NCBI GenBank assembly: GCA_036924255.1
Contig: JAUPFN010000001.1
Coordinates: 32,173,727 to 32,237,726, forward strand
Direction of reading: 5' to 3'
Source of the DNA: Apodemia mormo
Taxonomy: Eukaryota > Arthropoda > Insecta > Lepidoptera > Riodinidae
Length of the DNA stretch: 64,000 nucleotides
Shown: positions 42,022-52,084 of the stretch, one piece after another
Numbering within the stretch: position 1 is the stretch's first letter
How the letters are laid out: every line of letters begins with the position of its first letter
Notes under the pieces: generated by a model
Told to the model about the DNA's origin: nothing
Seen by the model: the letters and a program-made list of their open reading frames with translations, nothing else
The model's database searches: none
Program-made: the position numbers and the translations under genes

Positions 42022-43472
42022 AAATGAGCAGTTCGGGTTCCGAGCGGCTCACTCTTGCACTCATCAAGTGCACCGTCTCACCGAATATATCCTAACCGGG
42101 TTAAACGCAGCCCCGGGGCTGCAAATTCCCACAGGCGCCCTATTTTTCGACGTCGCAAAGGCGTTCGACAAAGTCTGGCACAATGGCTTAATATACAAGC
42201 TATACCAAATGGGCGTGCCCGACAGACTCGTACTCATCATACGAGAGTACCTCACCAACCGCCGATTCAAATTCCGCGTGGAAGGAGCCTTCTCCACCCA
42301 CAGATCGATTACAGCAGGTGTCCCGCAGGGCTCCATACTGTCACCCGTATTATTCTCCCTCTACACGTGCGACGTACCACGCGAGCCGCACGTCGAGCTC
42401 GCGTTGTTCGCCGACGACACCGCCCTCTATACGTCCAACTTTTCCGAAGTAACAATCACCAAGCGGCTGCAGGCTGCGGCCAACGCCCTCGGTGATTGGT
42501 TCAGAAAATGGCGTATCGAAATAAATCCCTCAAAAAGTGCAGCCGTGTACTTTCGCCGCGGTAAACACCCGCGACAACAAAGGCGCGGTCTGCGAAAACT
42601 AGGCAACATTACCCTGTTCGGAAACGTCATCCCGTGGGAAAAGACAGTCAAGTACCTCGGGGTAACGTTGGACAGCAAAATGTCATTCAAACCGCACATA
42701 CAAAGAATGAAAGTTAAGGCTAAGTTCGTTGTAGGTCGGTTATATCATCTTATCAATAAACGCAGTAAAATGTCACTTAGACACAAGGTGACACTTTACA
42801 AGTCGTGCGTACGCCCCATCCTTTCATACGCTTGTGTAGCGTTTGCCCACCTCCCCCGTACGGACTTGCATCCGTTGCAAGTGGTACAAAATAAATTCCT
42901 GCGTATTGCCACGGGAGCACCGTGGTATATGCGCAACGTAGACCTCCATAACGATCTTGAATTGCCGAGCTTAGCAAAGCATTTCAAAGACATCTCCGAA
43001 AGATACTTCGATCGTGCCATCTCGCATCCGAACCCACTGGTGGTAGCCGCGGCTGACTACATCCCAGACCCTAATCCCGATCCCAAACTACGTAGGCCCC
43101 GCCACGTTCTTACCGATCCCGATGACCCGATAACTCTGGCCAACGGTTTACACGATGACACTACACACCTACATTCGCGACACCGTCGCCGCCGGCGGCG
43201 ACGAGGACCCCTGTTTCGCCCTTCGGCGAACCGAGCCCAAGGGCAAGGTTCGGCGGACGGACAAAACAATGCCACTAGCCCTCTCATCGCAAATCACGAC
43301 CCCACCCTAAGCCGAGGTTCGGTCTCACAGGAGACACCCTTAGGGCGGAGGGCGTACAGCCCTACACCTTTAAATTCTGGCTGAGCACTCTGCTCGCCCA
43401 CGCGACCGGTGAAGCTGTAACAGCCCTTAAGGCTAACAGCAATTGTGACATTCCGAAAAAAAAAAAAAAAAA
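42022..43472 (+). mobile_element. 5'-truncated Jockey-like LINE in the 3' LTR
   Basis: Flanked by an 11-bp target duplication GACACATTCAT (42011-42021, 43473-43483) and ending in 17 A (43456-43472). It starts inside the RT domain and has a short 3' UTR. It is younger than the gypsy element, and its coding part is still open. Confidence 0.92.
42023..43384 (+). CDS. Jockey-like LINE reverse transcriptase, 5'-truncated
   Basis: About 453 codons without a stop. It begins NEQFGFRAAHSC, followed by ALFFDVAKAFDKVWH (first catalytic Asp), VPQGSILSPVLF, the FADD catalytic box (about 42407-42418), EINPSKSAAV, VKYLGVTLD and a long C-terminal part (VRPILSYACVAFAH, VVQNKFLRIATGAPW) ending in a basic, Pro-rich tail and TGA at 43382-43384. 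Endonuclease and ORF1 are missing. Wording is closest to insect Jockey-clade pol proteins. GC-rich codons contrast with the AT-rich gypsy host. It has no start of its own, so translation is unlikely. Confidence 0.9.
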   Translation, partial: NEQFGFRAAHSCTHQVHRLTEYILTGLNAAPGLQIPTGALFFDVAKAFDKVWHNGLIYKLYQMGVPDRLVLIIREYLTNRRFKFRVEGAFSTHRSITAGVPQGSILSPVLFSLYTCDVPREPHVELALFADDTALYTSNFSEVTITKRLQAAANALGDWFRKWRIEINPSKSAAVYFRRGKHPRQQRRGLRKLGNITLFGNVIPWEKTVKYLGVTLDSKMSFKPHIQRMKVKAKFVVGRLYHLINKRSKMSLRHKVTLYKSCVRPILSYACVAFAHLPRTDLHPLQVVQNKFLRIATGAPWYMRNVDLHNDLELPSLAKHFKDISERYFDRAISHPNPLVVAAADYIPDPNPDPKLRRPRHVLTDPDDPITLANGLHDDTTHLHSRHRRRRRRRGPLFRPSANRAQGQGSADGQNNATSPLIANHDPTLSRGSVSQETPLGRRAYSPTPLNSG

Positions 43473-43801
43473 GACACATTCATTCTGTGTCCGTCCACCG
43501 TAGCGAGCAGAGCTCTGGAAATCGGAACATTATAATAAAAGTTACATATATATTTGATTTTGTATTTAGTCTTAATAAACGTTATAATTTATTTGTATTA
43601 ATAAACATAAACATTTAAACGTATCTTGTGTACTTTCTCTAACTAATCCTGTATATAAAAATAAAGTAAATTATATAAAGCTTAGTTTTCTTTAGAATAT
43701 TGCTAAAACAAGCCTTATAAGTATAGATTAACATATTTCTTGATTATATATCTTAGCCTTTGAACATATATAAGTAATAAATTTAAATAATATCTATAAC
43801 A

Positions 43802-44069
43802 AGCTCATTCCCCGTCCGGTACCGTATCTATTAGAATCTAAATAGTATTTGTGTGGTCTGTGGTTGGGACACACGCATTAAGATCGGCACCATGTCGCTA
43901 CTACTTGTACCTACTATTATATATGTACTACACTACTACTTTTACTAATACTTGTACTAGTATACATGTACTACTTGTACTGTTATATATTTTGAACCAT
44001 GTACAGAGCACATACCTTGAGTTAAGCACAAGAATATAGAAGAGGATGTCGTTAGGCCCACTTACTATC
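43802..44069 (+). repeat. Repeat J, right part, then TAC-rich simple sequence
   Basis: AGCT target duplication at 43802-43805, then GTATCTATTAG and AGTATTTGTGTGGTCTGTGG, the continuation of repeat J. 43905-43985 is a degenerate run of TAC/ACT words. Confidence 0.65.
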
Positions 44070-44170
44070 TGAAGGATATCAGAAGGAAGGAAATATTCTA
44101 CTTACTGAGGATTGGATTTTCCTTATCAACGGCATGAAAATATTACCTACGTTATGAGATGGTAAACGGG
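44070..44170 (+). repeat. Inverted flanking repeat, left
   Basis: TTCTACTTACTGAGGATTGG and ATGAGATGGTAAAC match, in reverse, 45618-45714 at roughly three-quarters identity. The pair brackets the mariner relic. Confidence 0.6.
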
Positions 44171-44314
44171 GATTTCTCTTTCAAGAGATGAATTGTCAGC
44201 ATTGGAATTCAGCCAAGAAGTCGACCTTCTCTTCTGTTGTACAGTGTGTACAAACGAAATTCTCACCAATGCTGCTAAAGTGCGTTACTTATTTTAACGT
44301 TGATTTATTGTTTT

Positions 44315-44843
44315 GAACCCGAAAAAAAAACAGCAATCTTGTGAATGGTTGTTTGAAAATGAGAACAGGCCAACAAAAGTGAGACAAGCGAGAAACGTTG
44401 GTAAAAAAAAAGATCGCATTTTTTTTCTCAGCTACGGGTCCCATCTGTACAATTCCACTTGAAGATCAAGAGTGTTAATGAAGAGTGGTATTCTACCCTT
44501 TGTTTACCTAGGGTGTTAGAAAAAGTTCGCGAAAAACGACCCAAAAGCCGCATTCTCCTACACCATGATAATGCTTCTGCACACACGGCCAACAAAACAG
44601 TAATTTTTACCTTCCGAAAAAGTACATCTCGTCACTCATCCTGCGCATAGCCCCGACCTAGCACCCTGTGATTTCTGTATTTTCCCCAAATTCAAAGATT
44701 TGATTAGAGGTTTTACTTTTACCAACTCCGAAGAGGCAGTGATAGCGTTCAATCAGCACGTAGAAAACTTGCCTTCAGATCTGTGGTCCTCCTGTTTTAA
44801 AAAATGGTTCGATCGTAAAGGAGATTATTTTGAAAAGCAATAA
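44315..44843 (+). pseudogene. mariner transposase relic
   Basis: Pieces in order: SCEWLFENENRPTKV, then NEEWYSTLCLP, REKRPKSRILLHHDNASAHT (second catalytic Asp), DLAPCDFCIFPKFK (third catalytic Asp of mariner DD34D), and WFDRKGDYFEKQ ending at TAA 44841-44843. Frameshifts lie near 44420-44455 and 44640; the N-terminal half including the first Asp is absent. Mariner transposases cut and paste at TA. Confidence 0.85.
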
Positions 44844-44984
44844 ACATAATATTTTGGATATAACATGTTTTTTTAAGTTACGCAAAACTTATAGTGTGAC
44901 CTTCGTACCATGCTGTCGCTACCAAAGTTGTCAGCTGACAGCATATAGCTTCAATGCCATTTTACACATCAGTCACATGCATGA

Positions 44985-45190
44985 ATTTCACCGATTACTT
45001 TATCACCCACACCGGAACAAGACTAACAGACTCTGAAGAAAATGCTTTAGGAAAATGTAAGGCGGTGCTACTATTTAAGGCGGTGCTATTAATATTTGTT
45101 CTGTGTGGAAAAATATTACAAGAAGTCTTCAACTATAGTCAGAGTATACAACACTTGCTATAGTTGTCAAAACGGCAGTGACACCAAAGA
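44985..45190 (-). repeat. LINE-tail repeat H, strongly decayed
   Basis: CACATGCATGAATTTCACCG, CCCACACCGGAACAAGAC and AAGGCGGTGCTACTATT follow the H order; the GGCGGTGCTA piece is duplicated. Confidence 0.5.
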
Positions 45191-45409
45191 GTATGAAATG
45201 TATTTGTGACACCTCGGATGAATAATGCAGATATATTTTATACACTCAACGGAATAAAGGGAATAAAGAAATGAGTAACACTTTTGTTCTTTATAAGCCT
45301 TTACGTATTCCCTGACCGCTGGTCATCTGATGATGAGGACTGATCATGCACCCCTGGTGCATGATCTATTTTTATAAAGTGGTCGGAAGCAACCTAGCCT
45401 CCGCCTTGG
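45191..45409. other. Unassigned, with a perfect small hairpin
   Basis: GATCATGCACC (45342-45352) and GGTGCATGATC (45356-45366) pair perfectly around CCT. Confidence 0.45.
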
Positions 45410-45850
45410 CCGTTGATTAGGTCAATAATATCGCTGAAGAAATTACACATGTTGATCGAGCTCCAATGTAAGCAAATTATTTGTAGTATGGATGCTAGGT
45501 AACAGTACTAATACATGGAAAATAGAAATACATAAATATACATACACTCATATATTCGCGCCAGATCCCATGCGGAGTAGGTAGAAATCACTAGAAAAAT
45601 CATAGAATTCAGCCATCAGGTTTACCATCTCTTAGTGTAGGTATAATTTTCATGTCGGAGATAATAGAATTCTAATCCTCAGTAAGTAGAATAATTCCTT
45701 CCTTGGATATCCTTTTCCCTACATAAATATAAATACTGAAATATGCATAATGAGCCCCCAACCCATAAACACAAACATCTATGCTCATCACACAAATGCC
45801 TTTCCCTGTCGGGAATCATACCCAAGGTCCATTGATTCTTAGACAAGGTC
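45410..45850 (-). mobile_element. SINE family A, reverse copy split by another repeat
   Basis: Head and body at 45718-45850 (TGCTCATCACACAAATGCCT) and tail at 45410-45545 (ATTTGCTTACATTGGAG in reverse). Between lies 45546-45717, mostly the inverted partner of 44070-44170. Confidence 0.65.
45618..45714 (-). repeat. Inverted flanking repeat, right
   Basis: Reverse partner of 44070-44170; inserted within the SINE A copy. Confidence 0.6.
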
Positions 45851-46019
45851 GGTAAACACAGGACCAAGTCCGAGATAGGTTGTTCTTTAGCGCCATTTGT
45901 TAGACATTTTTACCATTTACAAACGATGCAAGTGTGGAGTACTACTCTAGTACTCACTACACATACCTACCCGCACGAAGCACTAGCACTTTTAAAATTT
46001 TTAAGTTGTTTTTTGGATT

Positions 46020-46130
46020 TGGCAAATTACCACGTAGCCTTGCCACGACGTAGCGCCGAATGCGACCGCAACTCCTGCTTCTCCAGGGCCGACGCTGACA
46101 GCACCGTTTCCAGAATCTATGCAAATTAAG
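46020..46130. other. GC-rich patch, unassigned
   Basis: ACGACGTAGCGCCGAATGCG, CCAGGGCCGACGCTGACAGC. Short overlapping frames on both strands without motif. Probably a transposon fragment. Confidence 0.35.
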
Positions 46131-46925
46131 CACCTTATCTAGGAAAGCAATATTCGACTCCAAGTGAAGAGTCTGTTGAATGGGATTTCTCAGTTTTTTT
46201 ATTTAAAAACAACAGTATCTTAAATGGTCACTCTCCTTTTTCGTTCAAGAAAATGAAAAAAATATATTTATATAACAAAGCGTGACCTAAAAAATGGATG
46301 TACCATAATGGACCTCACAGAGACCCATCAATTAAGATCATCTTTTGTGATCATCATGCAAATTTTAGATATGCTAAATTTTCATTTTAAAAATTTGAAA
46401 AATTAAGAAAAAACAAAAAGGGCCTAACGAAAAAATAATGGACCTTAAAGGACCTTTCGATTAAGATCATTATTTTGTAAATTTTTAGATAAGATGCTAA
46501 GCTTGATGACTTAGATGATTGATGATGCTTTAGATGACTTGTCACAGAACTTAACATCGGACAATCTTAGTCATTGCTCTTAGGTAAAACGCACGGTTTT
46601 TACAAGCTGCCTTACATATTTAGTCTATTCATAAGGGACCCGGTAAATTACACTATATTCACGCGAAGTCGAAATGTAGTATTTAAATAATTCTAGCATG
46701 AGTGCTGCACCGTACGTGCAACTGTCGTTTCGCATGACGGCAATTTGATACGGCTTTAAAGCAGCGGCCTAATTTGCATGCACCCCTCTTAATTTAATTT
46801 CAAAAAGCCAGCGGACATTAGATGGTAAGTGTCTTTCACGTATCATTCTTATTGTGCTTTGTTTTCTAAACTATTATTTTACTATTAAACTATCATTGTT
46901 GCATTTGGAGTTGGAGTTGGACTAT
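46131..46925. other. Unassigned, with a diverged direct repeat
   Basis: ATAATGGACCT...CGATTAAGATCAT-type words at 46304-46340 and 46435-46470 form a direct repeat about 130 bases apart. Otherwise nothing recognised. Confidence 0.4.
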
Positions 46926-47001
46926 CAAGGTTCCTAGGACCTCAAAACGTGGAGATCGGGTGAAAACTCGATTTTTGAAAATCGGGACAAAATAACTTTT
47001 T

Positions 47002-47303
47002 TTAATAGAAGAGGGGGCAAATGAGCAAGAGGTGCATCTGATGGTAAGTGATCACCGCCGCCCATGGACATCCGCAATACCAGAGGTCATGCAGTTGCGT
47101 TGCCGGCCTTTTAAGAATAACTAAGCCCTTTTCTTGAAGGTCTCTATATCTTATCTGTTCGGAAATACCCCTGCCGGTAATTGGTTCCACAATAGAGTAA
47201 GTAGTGCGAGGTAAAAAGTGTCGGGAGAATCACACAGTTGTGGATTTCCAGACATCGAGATGGTGCGGATGGAACTTCAAATTTTGACGCGATATCAGAG
47301 TAC
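47002..47303 (-). pseudogene. LINE pol C-terminal tail and 3' UTR
   Basis: In reverse, from 47303: TLISRQNLKFHPHHLDVW, then a stretch ending in EPITGRG, with a frame running through the 3' UTR. It continues the LINE coding part broken off at 48037, on the far side of the TIR element. Confidence 0.8.
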
Positions 47304-47305
47304 TA

Positions 47306-48034
47306 AGTGTGAGTTTTTCTTTTCGCATTCGATCGTGAGCGCGTTTGGAGTTCACTAGGAATTTGTATGTGATTTGTACAGCGCCACCTAGTGGTAAACG
47401 TGAGAAACCAGTTTACCACTAGGTGGCGCTGTACAAATCACATACAAATTCCTAGTCAAGGAACTTATATACTATAACTGGAATTGTTACGAAGCAATAT
47501 TTGAAAAATAAAAATGTACTTTATTTCGTAATAAATAAAGTTGACATTTGTTTCTTACATAACAGAGGGGACAAGCGTTCTGAGCAAGACAACGACAAGA
47601 GTGGATGTTGTCCCTTTCTTGTAATTGCCAGTGTAAATAAAACTATCTAGATGGTAGATTTTTACACATTCGGTAATCGTTAAATACTTTTTATTCATAC
47701 ACGTCGATAAATAAATTACCATTAAATGTATTGTTATTAACATAGTGAGTTCTAAAATGTGCTTATTTTAATTATTACGTAATTAATTATGCAATGCAAA
47801 AACTGTTTCTCAAATTAGTAGAATTACTTAGTAGTAATTTGCAAACAACGCATGGCCGCACTCATATATGGCGATTGGCGCTTTATTTAGTAGAAAGAGA
47901 CACACTCCACCCATGTCGTGGTACTCTTCGGAACGATTTTGAAGCGCGTGTGAACATTCCTAGAATATAACTTCCTTGTTCCTAGTAAACTCGAAACGCG
48001 CTCACGATCGAATGCGAAAAGAAAAACTCACACT
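47306..48034. mobile_element. TA-flanked TIR element nested in the LINE
   Basis: 54-bp terminal inverted repeats (47306-47359 and 47981-48034) with two mismatches, starting AGTGTGAGTTTTTCTTTTCG, and TA duplicated at 47304-47305 and 48035-48036, as for Tc1/mariner-type elements. At 729 bp with no transposase it is non-autonomous. It contains the 46-bp-arm hairpin at 47354-47456. LINE sequence reads on directly across the excised element. Confidence 0.9.
47354..47456. repeat. Perfect hairpin, 46-bp arms, 11-base loop
   Basis: Every base of 47354-47399 pairs with 47411-47456. The loop is GTGAGAAACCA. The left arm overlaps the inner end of the TIR. Confidence 0.95.
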
Positions 48035-48036
48035 TA

Positions 48037-49111
48037 GCCCTCAGATGGTGGATTTCGGCGGCGGGAATTAATCTAAACAACTCGTCGGAACATTTCCCAT
48101 GTTAAATACGGTAGAAGACGCAGAAAGAACCTACTTCTCTGCGCAATGCCAAAGAGTCAAGCTCTTTCGAAATAGCCTGGTCGTCAACGGTTCGAACCGC
48201 TCTACGCTGAATGCGATCAAGAGGAAGAAGCTGCTTCTGGGGAGCTCCGGCCCAGAGATGCGAACAGTACTCCATGTGAGGACGAACCTGTGCCTTATAA
48301 AGTTGAAGGCGATGGGCCGGCAAAAAGTGCTGTTTCGCTCTGCTGAGCACACCGAGGTTTTTGGGGGCTAGTTTAGCCTTGCCTTCCAAATGACCACGAA
48401 ACTGAACGTAATTCGATAAGTCGACTCCCGGGATTCCGACACTAGCTGAGGCTGTCAGGAGAGTATGGATGTCAAACTGGATGTATTTTCCTACTCCTCC
48501 TATACTCTTCTGATTAAATTCGATGCGGGTTCCAAGACAGCTTAGCTTTTCCCCCAGGGCACCCTGAGCTCGCAACTCAGAGGTTATCAGGAAGGTTGCC
48601 GCTGTTGATTCTGGTTTACAGAAGTTACAGTGGTGGGAACGAGAGGTGGGCCCATTGCCCTTTAAAAGATGTCAGGAGAGTATCCTCAAATCGCGGTTAT
48701 ACGACAAAGGGTGTCTTTTTAGCGGTGAACACGCAAAGCTGTGTCTTCTTGGGGTTAAAAGTGACCAGGTTTTGACGACCCCATTCAGAGACATCGGTAA
48801 GTCGATTCTCGACTTCAGACACAAGCTTGTTTCGGCACTCTTCCACGTGTTCCCGAGAAATACCGCTTTGGCCGGAGTATATAGCATAACCAGTACTGTC
48901 ATCCGCATAGCAATGTGTTGCTAATTCGCATAATGTCATTGATATGCATAAGGAACAGTGTCGGTGATAGCACGCAGCCATAGACTAGTATATATTATGC
49001 TTTACACGCAGCCTTGGGGAACACCAGCATTGACAGATTTAAGGTCGGAGCACGTACCGTCGATAACGACTTTGATGCTCCGGTCAGCCAAAAACTGGTG
49101 ATCCACTTGCA
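48037..49111 (-). pseudogene. LINE reverse transcriptase relic, 5' part
   Basis: From 49111 in reverse: KWITSF...RSIKVVIDGT-like text, then a PQGC motif B interrupted by a short insertion between two copies of GCTGCGTG (48963-49006), HCYADDST (catalytic box, about 48897-48912), NPKKTQLCVFTAKKTPFV, and after a shift LGVLSRAKQHFLPAHRLQLY, VRPHMEYCSHLWAG, DRIQRRAVR and a CVFYRI end. Multiple breaks. Style matches the relic at 5215-5767. Confidence 0.85.
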
Positions 49112-49149
49112 AACTTCCTTATCCTACATACGTAGCGGGAAGTTAAAAA

Positions 49150-49412
49150 GCCTGTGGTCAAGTGGTTCAGTGTCGGTGTTGACCACACGAGGTCTGGGTT
49201 CGATTGTCGGGTCAGGCAATTCAAAAATGTGTTTTTTTCTTCATTTTTCTGATAAAAACAACCTTGCCCTGAATTAGATATATGCTCGGTTGGCGATAGG
49301 TTCGCCACCTATCACATTCGTGGGACTACAGTACTCGTATCTTTGGCTAATCGTGGGTGCACTGCTTGCACCTCTGTCTAATCTTTCCGGGATACGGGTG
49401 TTAAGATACTTT
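49150..49412 (+). mobile_element. tRNA-derived SINE, family B, copy at 49.2 kb
   Basis: GCCTGTGGTCAAGTGGTTCA head with B box GGTTCGATTGT, then GTTGGCGATAGGTTCGCCAC and a final GATACGGGTGTTAAGATAC followed by T-run. It abuts the AACTTCCC repeat. Confidence 0.85.
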
Positions 49413-50354
49413 TTTTTAGTAAAAAGCAAGCGGTGATACGGTCAATCTTAAAATAGTTATAAAAAATAGATTTAAGGAAGATATTAAGCGTTCATAATAT
49501 GTTAGCATTTAGAAGTGCTATGATTATCGCTACATCACAAAATAAAACACAAATATATGCTTATTATTCTATAATATTGCATCTACACTTAATATAATTA
49601 ACTCTTAATTAGATACAATGTTGAATACGTCGTATGTCACTACTAAAATATGCCCATGTTATTACTGGAGATAATTTTAACATCAAAACATTATTTGCGT
49701 TGTAAGGCCATTTTTATTTTAGAACGGATCAATATTTTGTCAAATAAAATACAATTCAGATAAGCTAGCTGCTCTAAAGTTCGCGCAGACTAAGATGCTT
49801 GTCAAAGGTGCGAATTAGTCGATTTTTTTGATTCGCACTATTAGATTGATTGCTCTTCCGAAATCAGTTTTACTTGGGAGTTATGATATGGGATCCGTTA
49901 ATCAAGATGTAGTGGGTGAGATACAGCCAGTTGTAGTGACCCATAAACATTTTAGACATCGGTTCAACCTACTGAACTATCAAGGATGATATTTGTTTTT
50001 AAAACATTCAGTGTAATTACTTAGCTGAAAGGGCGCATCTAATTTTTTTTTTCTTAAATTGAATTACATATGTTGCCAGAATCAGGAAGAAAAGGTCTAT
50101 CTGCCAATATTTTCTTTATTTTTGTATCTACCTCCATTGCGACTATATTATAATAAAAATGGCCCTTCTCTACAGTGTTTATACATGGTTGGAGACAAAT
50201 AGGCGCATTTACCTAAGACTATTAATTTCAAAATATTTGTAAGCGAATAATATAAAAATATTAGAACTTTAGTGGCCTAAATTGAGGGAAAATTTTGCGG
50301 CCGCTAGTTTAAGTTTTCAGTATGCAATTATTATCCGTAACTTAAGAACCGGGG
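49413..50354. other. Unassigned AT-rich stretch
   Basis: No clear repeat. A piece at 50110-50170 weakly resembles the repeat at 50355-50545. Confidence 0.4.
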
Positions 50355-50545
50355 GCTACTTGGAAAGTTTTCCGGGAGTTTTAAAAATTAATGTACTTAT
50401 AGATTTTGATGTTCTCTCTCCGAATATCAACTTTGCCTACTCGTAGCTTTGCCACTCGCGCTGCCATATTGTAAAAATGGCACCTTCTAGCTGTTTTTCG
50501 ACACTAAATCCCTTCCTATTCATTTTATGATAAAAATACTTACAC
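50355..50545 (-). repeat. Inverted pair with 52085-52275, left member
   Basis: ATATCAACTTTGCC and CATTTTATGATAAAAATACT mirror the block at 52085-52275. Both translate to a KYFYHKMNRKG-like string, but flanking frames differ and differences look random, so it is a repeat and not a gene. Confidence 0.65.
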
Positions 50546-50699
50546 AAAATTAAACTTGAAAAAATAATTGTAAGAAGGTTCTTATGAAAGAAAATATTAA
50601 GAAAATTGCGCGAAAAAATAGAAAATTTAAGAATACTTAACCACCATATAAAGTTTAATGCCATTTTGGCTGCGTGGAAGGACAACCCCGTAGAGCGTA

Positions 50700-50785
50700 G
50701 ACTTATATAAATTATAGTGTCACGTTGTTTGTCCGCTATGGATTCCTAAAATGAATGGCAAAACAACGTTTGCCGGGTCAGCTAG
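50700..50785 (+). mobile_element. Helitron-like element, third family, short copy
   Basis: GTGTCACGTTGTTTGTCCGC head and CAAAACAACGTTTGCCGGGT tail ending CTAG (50782-50785) before T. Confidence 0.65.
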
Positions 50786-51024
50786 TTCTATTTATAAAAA
50801 TTTAGATGTTTGTGTGTGGATGTTTGAATGTTTAACTATCATATAAAAACGGCTGGACCGATTGGACAAAATTTTATACACATATCCTCATGTTTACCAA
50901 ATGTTATCCAAATGGGTCCAGCCGTTATTGCGTATTAAGTATCACATACAATATATACAGTATATCATACAAATATTCAAATATACAAACTTTGACATCT
51001 ATATTATCTCTATCTATATTAATA

Positions 51025-51200
51025 CTAGCTGACCCGGCAAACGTTGTTCTGCCTTTTTTAACTACTCTTACTTTTTTCTATATTTTCTCACCTTTTAAAC
51101 CTTCCCTGGACTTGAACAATTAATTCAAAACCAAAATTAGCCAAATCGGTTTAGCCGTTCTCGAGTTTTAGCGAGACTAACGATTATTACTTACTATTAT
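51025..51200 (-). mobile_element. Helitron-like element, third family, reverse copy
   Basis: CTAGCTGACCCGGCAAACGT after A at the low end; internal phrase CAAATCGGTTTAGCCGTTCT. Opposite end indistinct. Confidence 0.6.
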
Positions 51201-51207
51201 TATATTA

Positions 51208-51442
51208 CTAGCTGTGCCCGCGACTTCGTTCGCGTGGAAAAAAATCTAAAATAAAAACCCGCATAGTTCCCGTTCCCGTGGGATTTCCGGGATAAGAACT
51301 ATCCTATGTCCTTTCTTGGGTCTCAAACTATATTTGTACCAAATTTTATCCAAATCGGTTCAGTGGTTTGGCCGTGAAAGCGTAACAGACAGACAGACAG
51401 ACAGACAGAGTTACTTTCGCATTTATAATATTATAGTATGGA
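51208..51442 (-). mobile_element. Helitron-like element, second family, reverse copy
   Basis: CTAGCTGTGCCCGCGACTTC after A (51207) and ATAGTATGGA before T (5' end TCCATACTAT in reverse after A). A GACA microsatellite lies at 51388-51408. Matches 52631-52858 in reverse. Confidence 0.75.
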
Positions 51443-51865
51443 TTATAAATGCGAAAGTTTGGATGTTTGGATGGATGGATGTTTTTACACAATCACGCAA
51501 AAAATACTGAACTCATTTGAATGAAATTTGGTACACAGGTAGATAATGACCTGAAATAGCACATAGGCTGCATTTTATCCCGGAAAAAATAAATGATCCC
51601 GCGGGATTCGCCAAAAACTTTTAGAATGCAGCGGGCTGCACGCCGCAACTAGTAATATTATAAATGCGAAAGTTTTGATGTTTGGATGGATGTTTGTTAC
51701 TCAATCACGCCAAAAGTACCGAACGGATTTGAATGAAATTTGGCACAAATGTAGATGATGACCTAGAGTTGCACATAGGCTACTTTTTATCCTATAAAAA
51801 TTAGGTGATCTCGGATTCACCAAAAACTTTTATAATACAACGGGCTGCACGCTGCAGCGAGTTTA
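51443..51865 (+). repeat. Two related units in direct tandem
   Basis: 51443-51655 and 51656-51865 each run from TTATAAATGCGAAAGTTT to CGGGCTGCACGC(C/T)GCA. They abut the previous element head to head at 51442. The ends resemble the Helitron-like group but do not finish in a clean CTAG. Confidence 0.7.
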
Positions 51866-52084
51866 TAATATGTATGATACATTTTCATAAATAGGATTAC
51901 GCCTACTGAAGAAACCATAACAAAAAAAAAAACACTTCGTTTAACTATTGATGGTATGGAAATAAGTTATTTAGCCGAAATGTATATTAAAGTATTCTTT
52001 GCGACACCTGTACGTACTCCAAAACAGTTACAAATAGTTGGTTGATACACAAACTGTAGGATATTTTTTCACGTTCAATTTTGT

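Larger units (their letters stand above)
36980..43801 (+). mobile_element. Ty3/gypsy LTR retrotransposon, decayed, with nested LINE
   Basis: Complete outline: TG...CA LTRs (36980-37506; 41811-43801 interrupted), target duplication AGCT (36976-36979, 43802-43805), gag with two CCHC knuckles, aspartic protease, RT, RNase H and integrase in the Ty3/gypsy order (RT-RNase H-integrase). No envelope frame is present in 41325-41810. The coding part has multiple stops, frameshifts and at least two internal deletions. By eye the LTRs differ at about 14 of 527 positions plus one 2-bp indel. The element is inert. Confidence 0.92.
41811..43801 (+). repeat. 3' LTR of the gypsy element, split by a LINE
   Basis: Segments 41811-42021 and 43473-43801 together equal the 5' LTR, apart from about 14 substitutions and a 2-bp indel, with GACACATTCAT present twice because of the LINE target duplication. 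It ends TATAACA before the AGCT target duplication. Confidence 0.92.
46997..49111 (-). mobile_element. LINE inserted in the AACTTCCC repeat, itself interrupted
   Basis: The T-run 46997-47003 is the poly(A) end. The 5' end is truncated within RT near 49111. A TIR element (47306-48034) splits it. The 3' UTR (46997-47130) resembles the core of repeat H. Confidence 0.85.
46926..49149 (-). repeat. AACTTCCC repeat, reverse copy split by a LINE
   Basis: The pieces 46926-46998 and 49117-49149 join to the order seen uninterrupted at 31740-31860 (CCTAGGACCTCAAAACGTG ... AACTTCCTTA ... GCGGGAAGTTAAAAA). AACTT occurs at both joints (46994-46998, 49112-49116). Outer layer of the three-level nest. Confidence 0.85.

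Noticed and set aside
42055..43479. Several overlapping open frames on both strands in the Jockey-like LINE
   Set aside because: They are shadows of the single RT frame 42023-43384 in GC-rich DNA and carry no domain.
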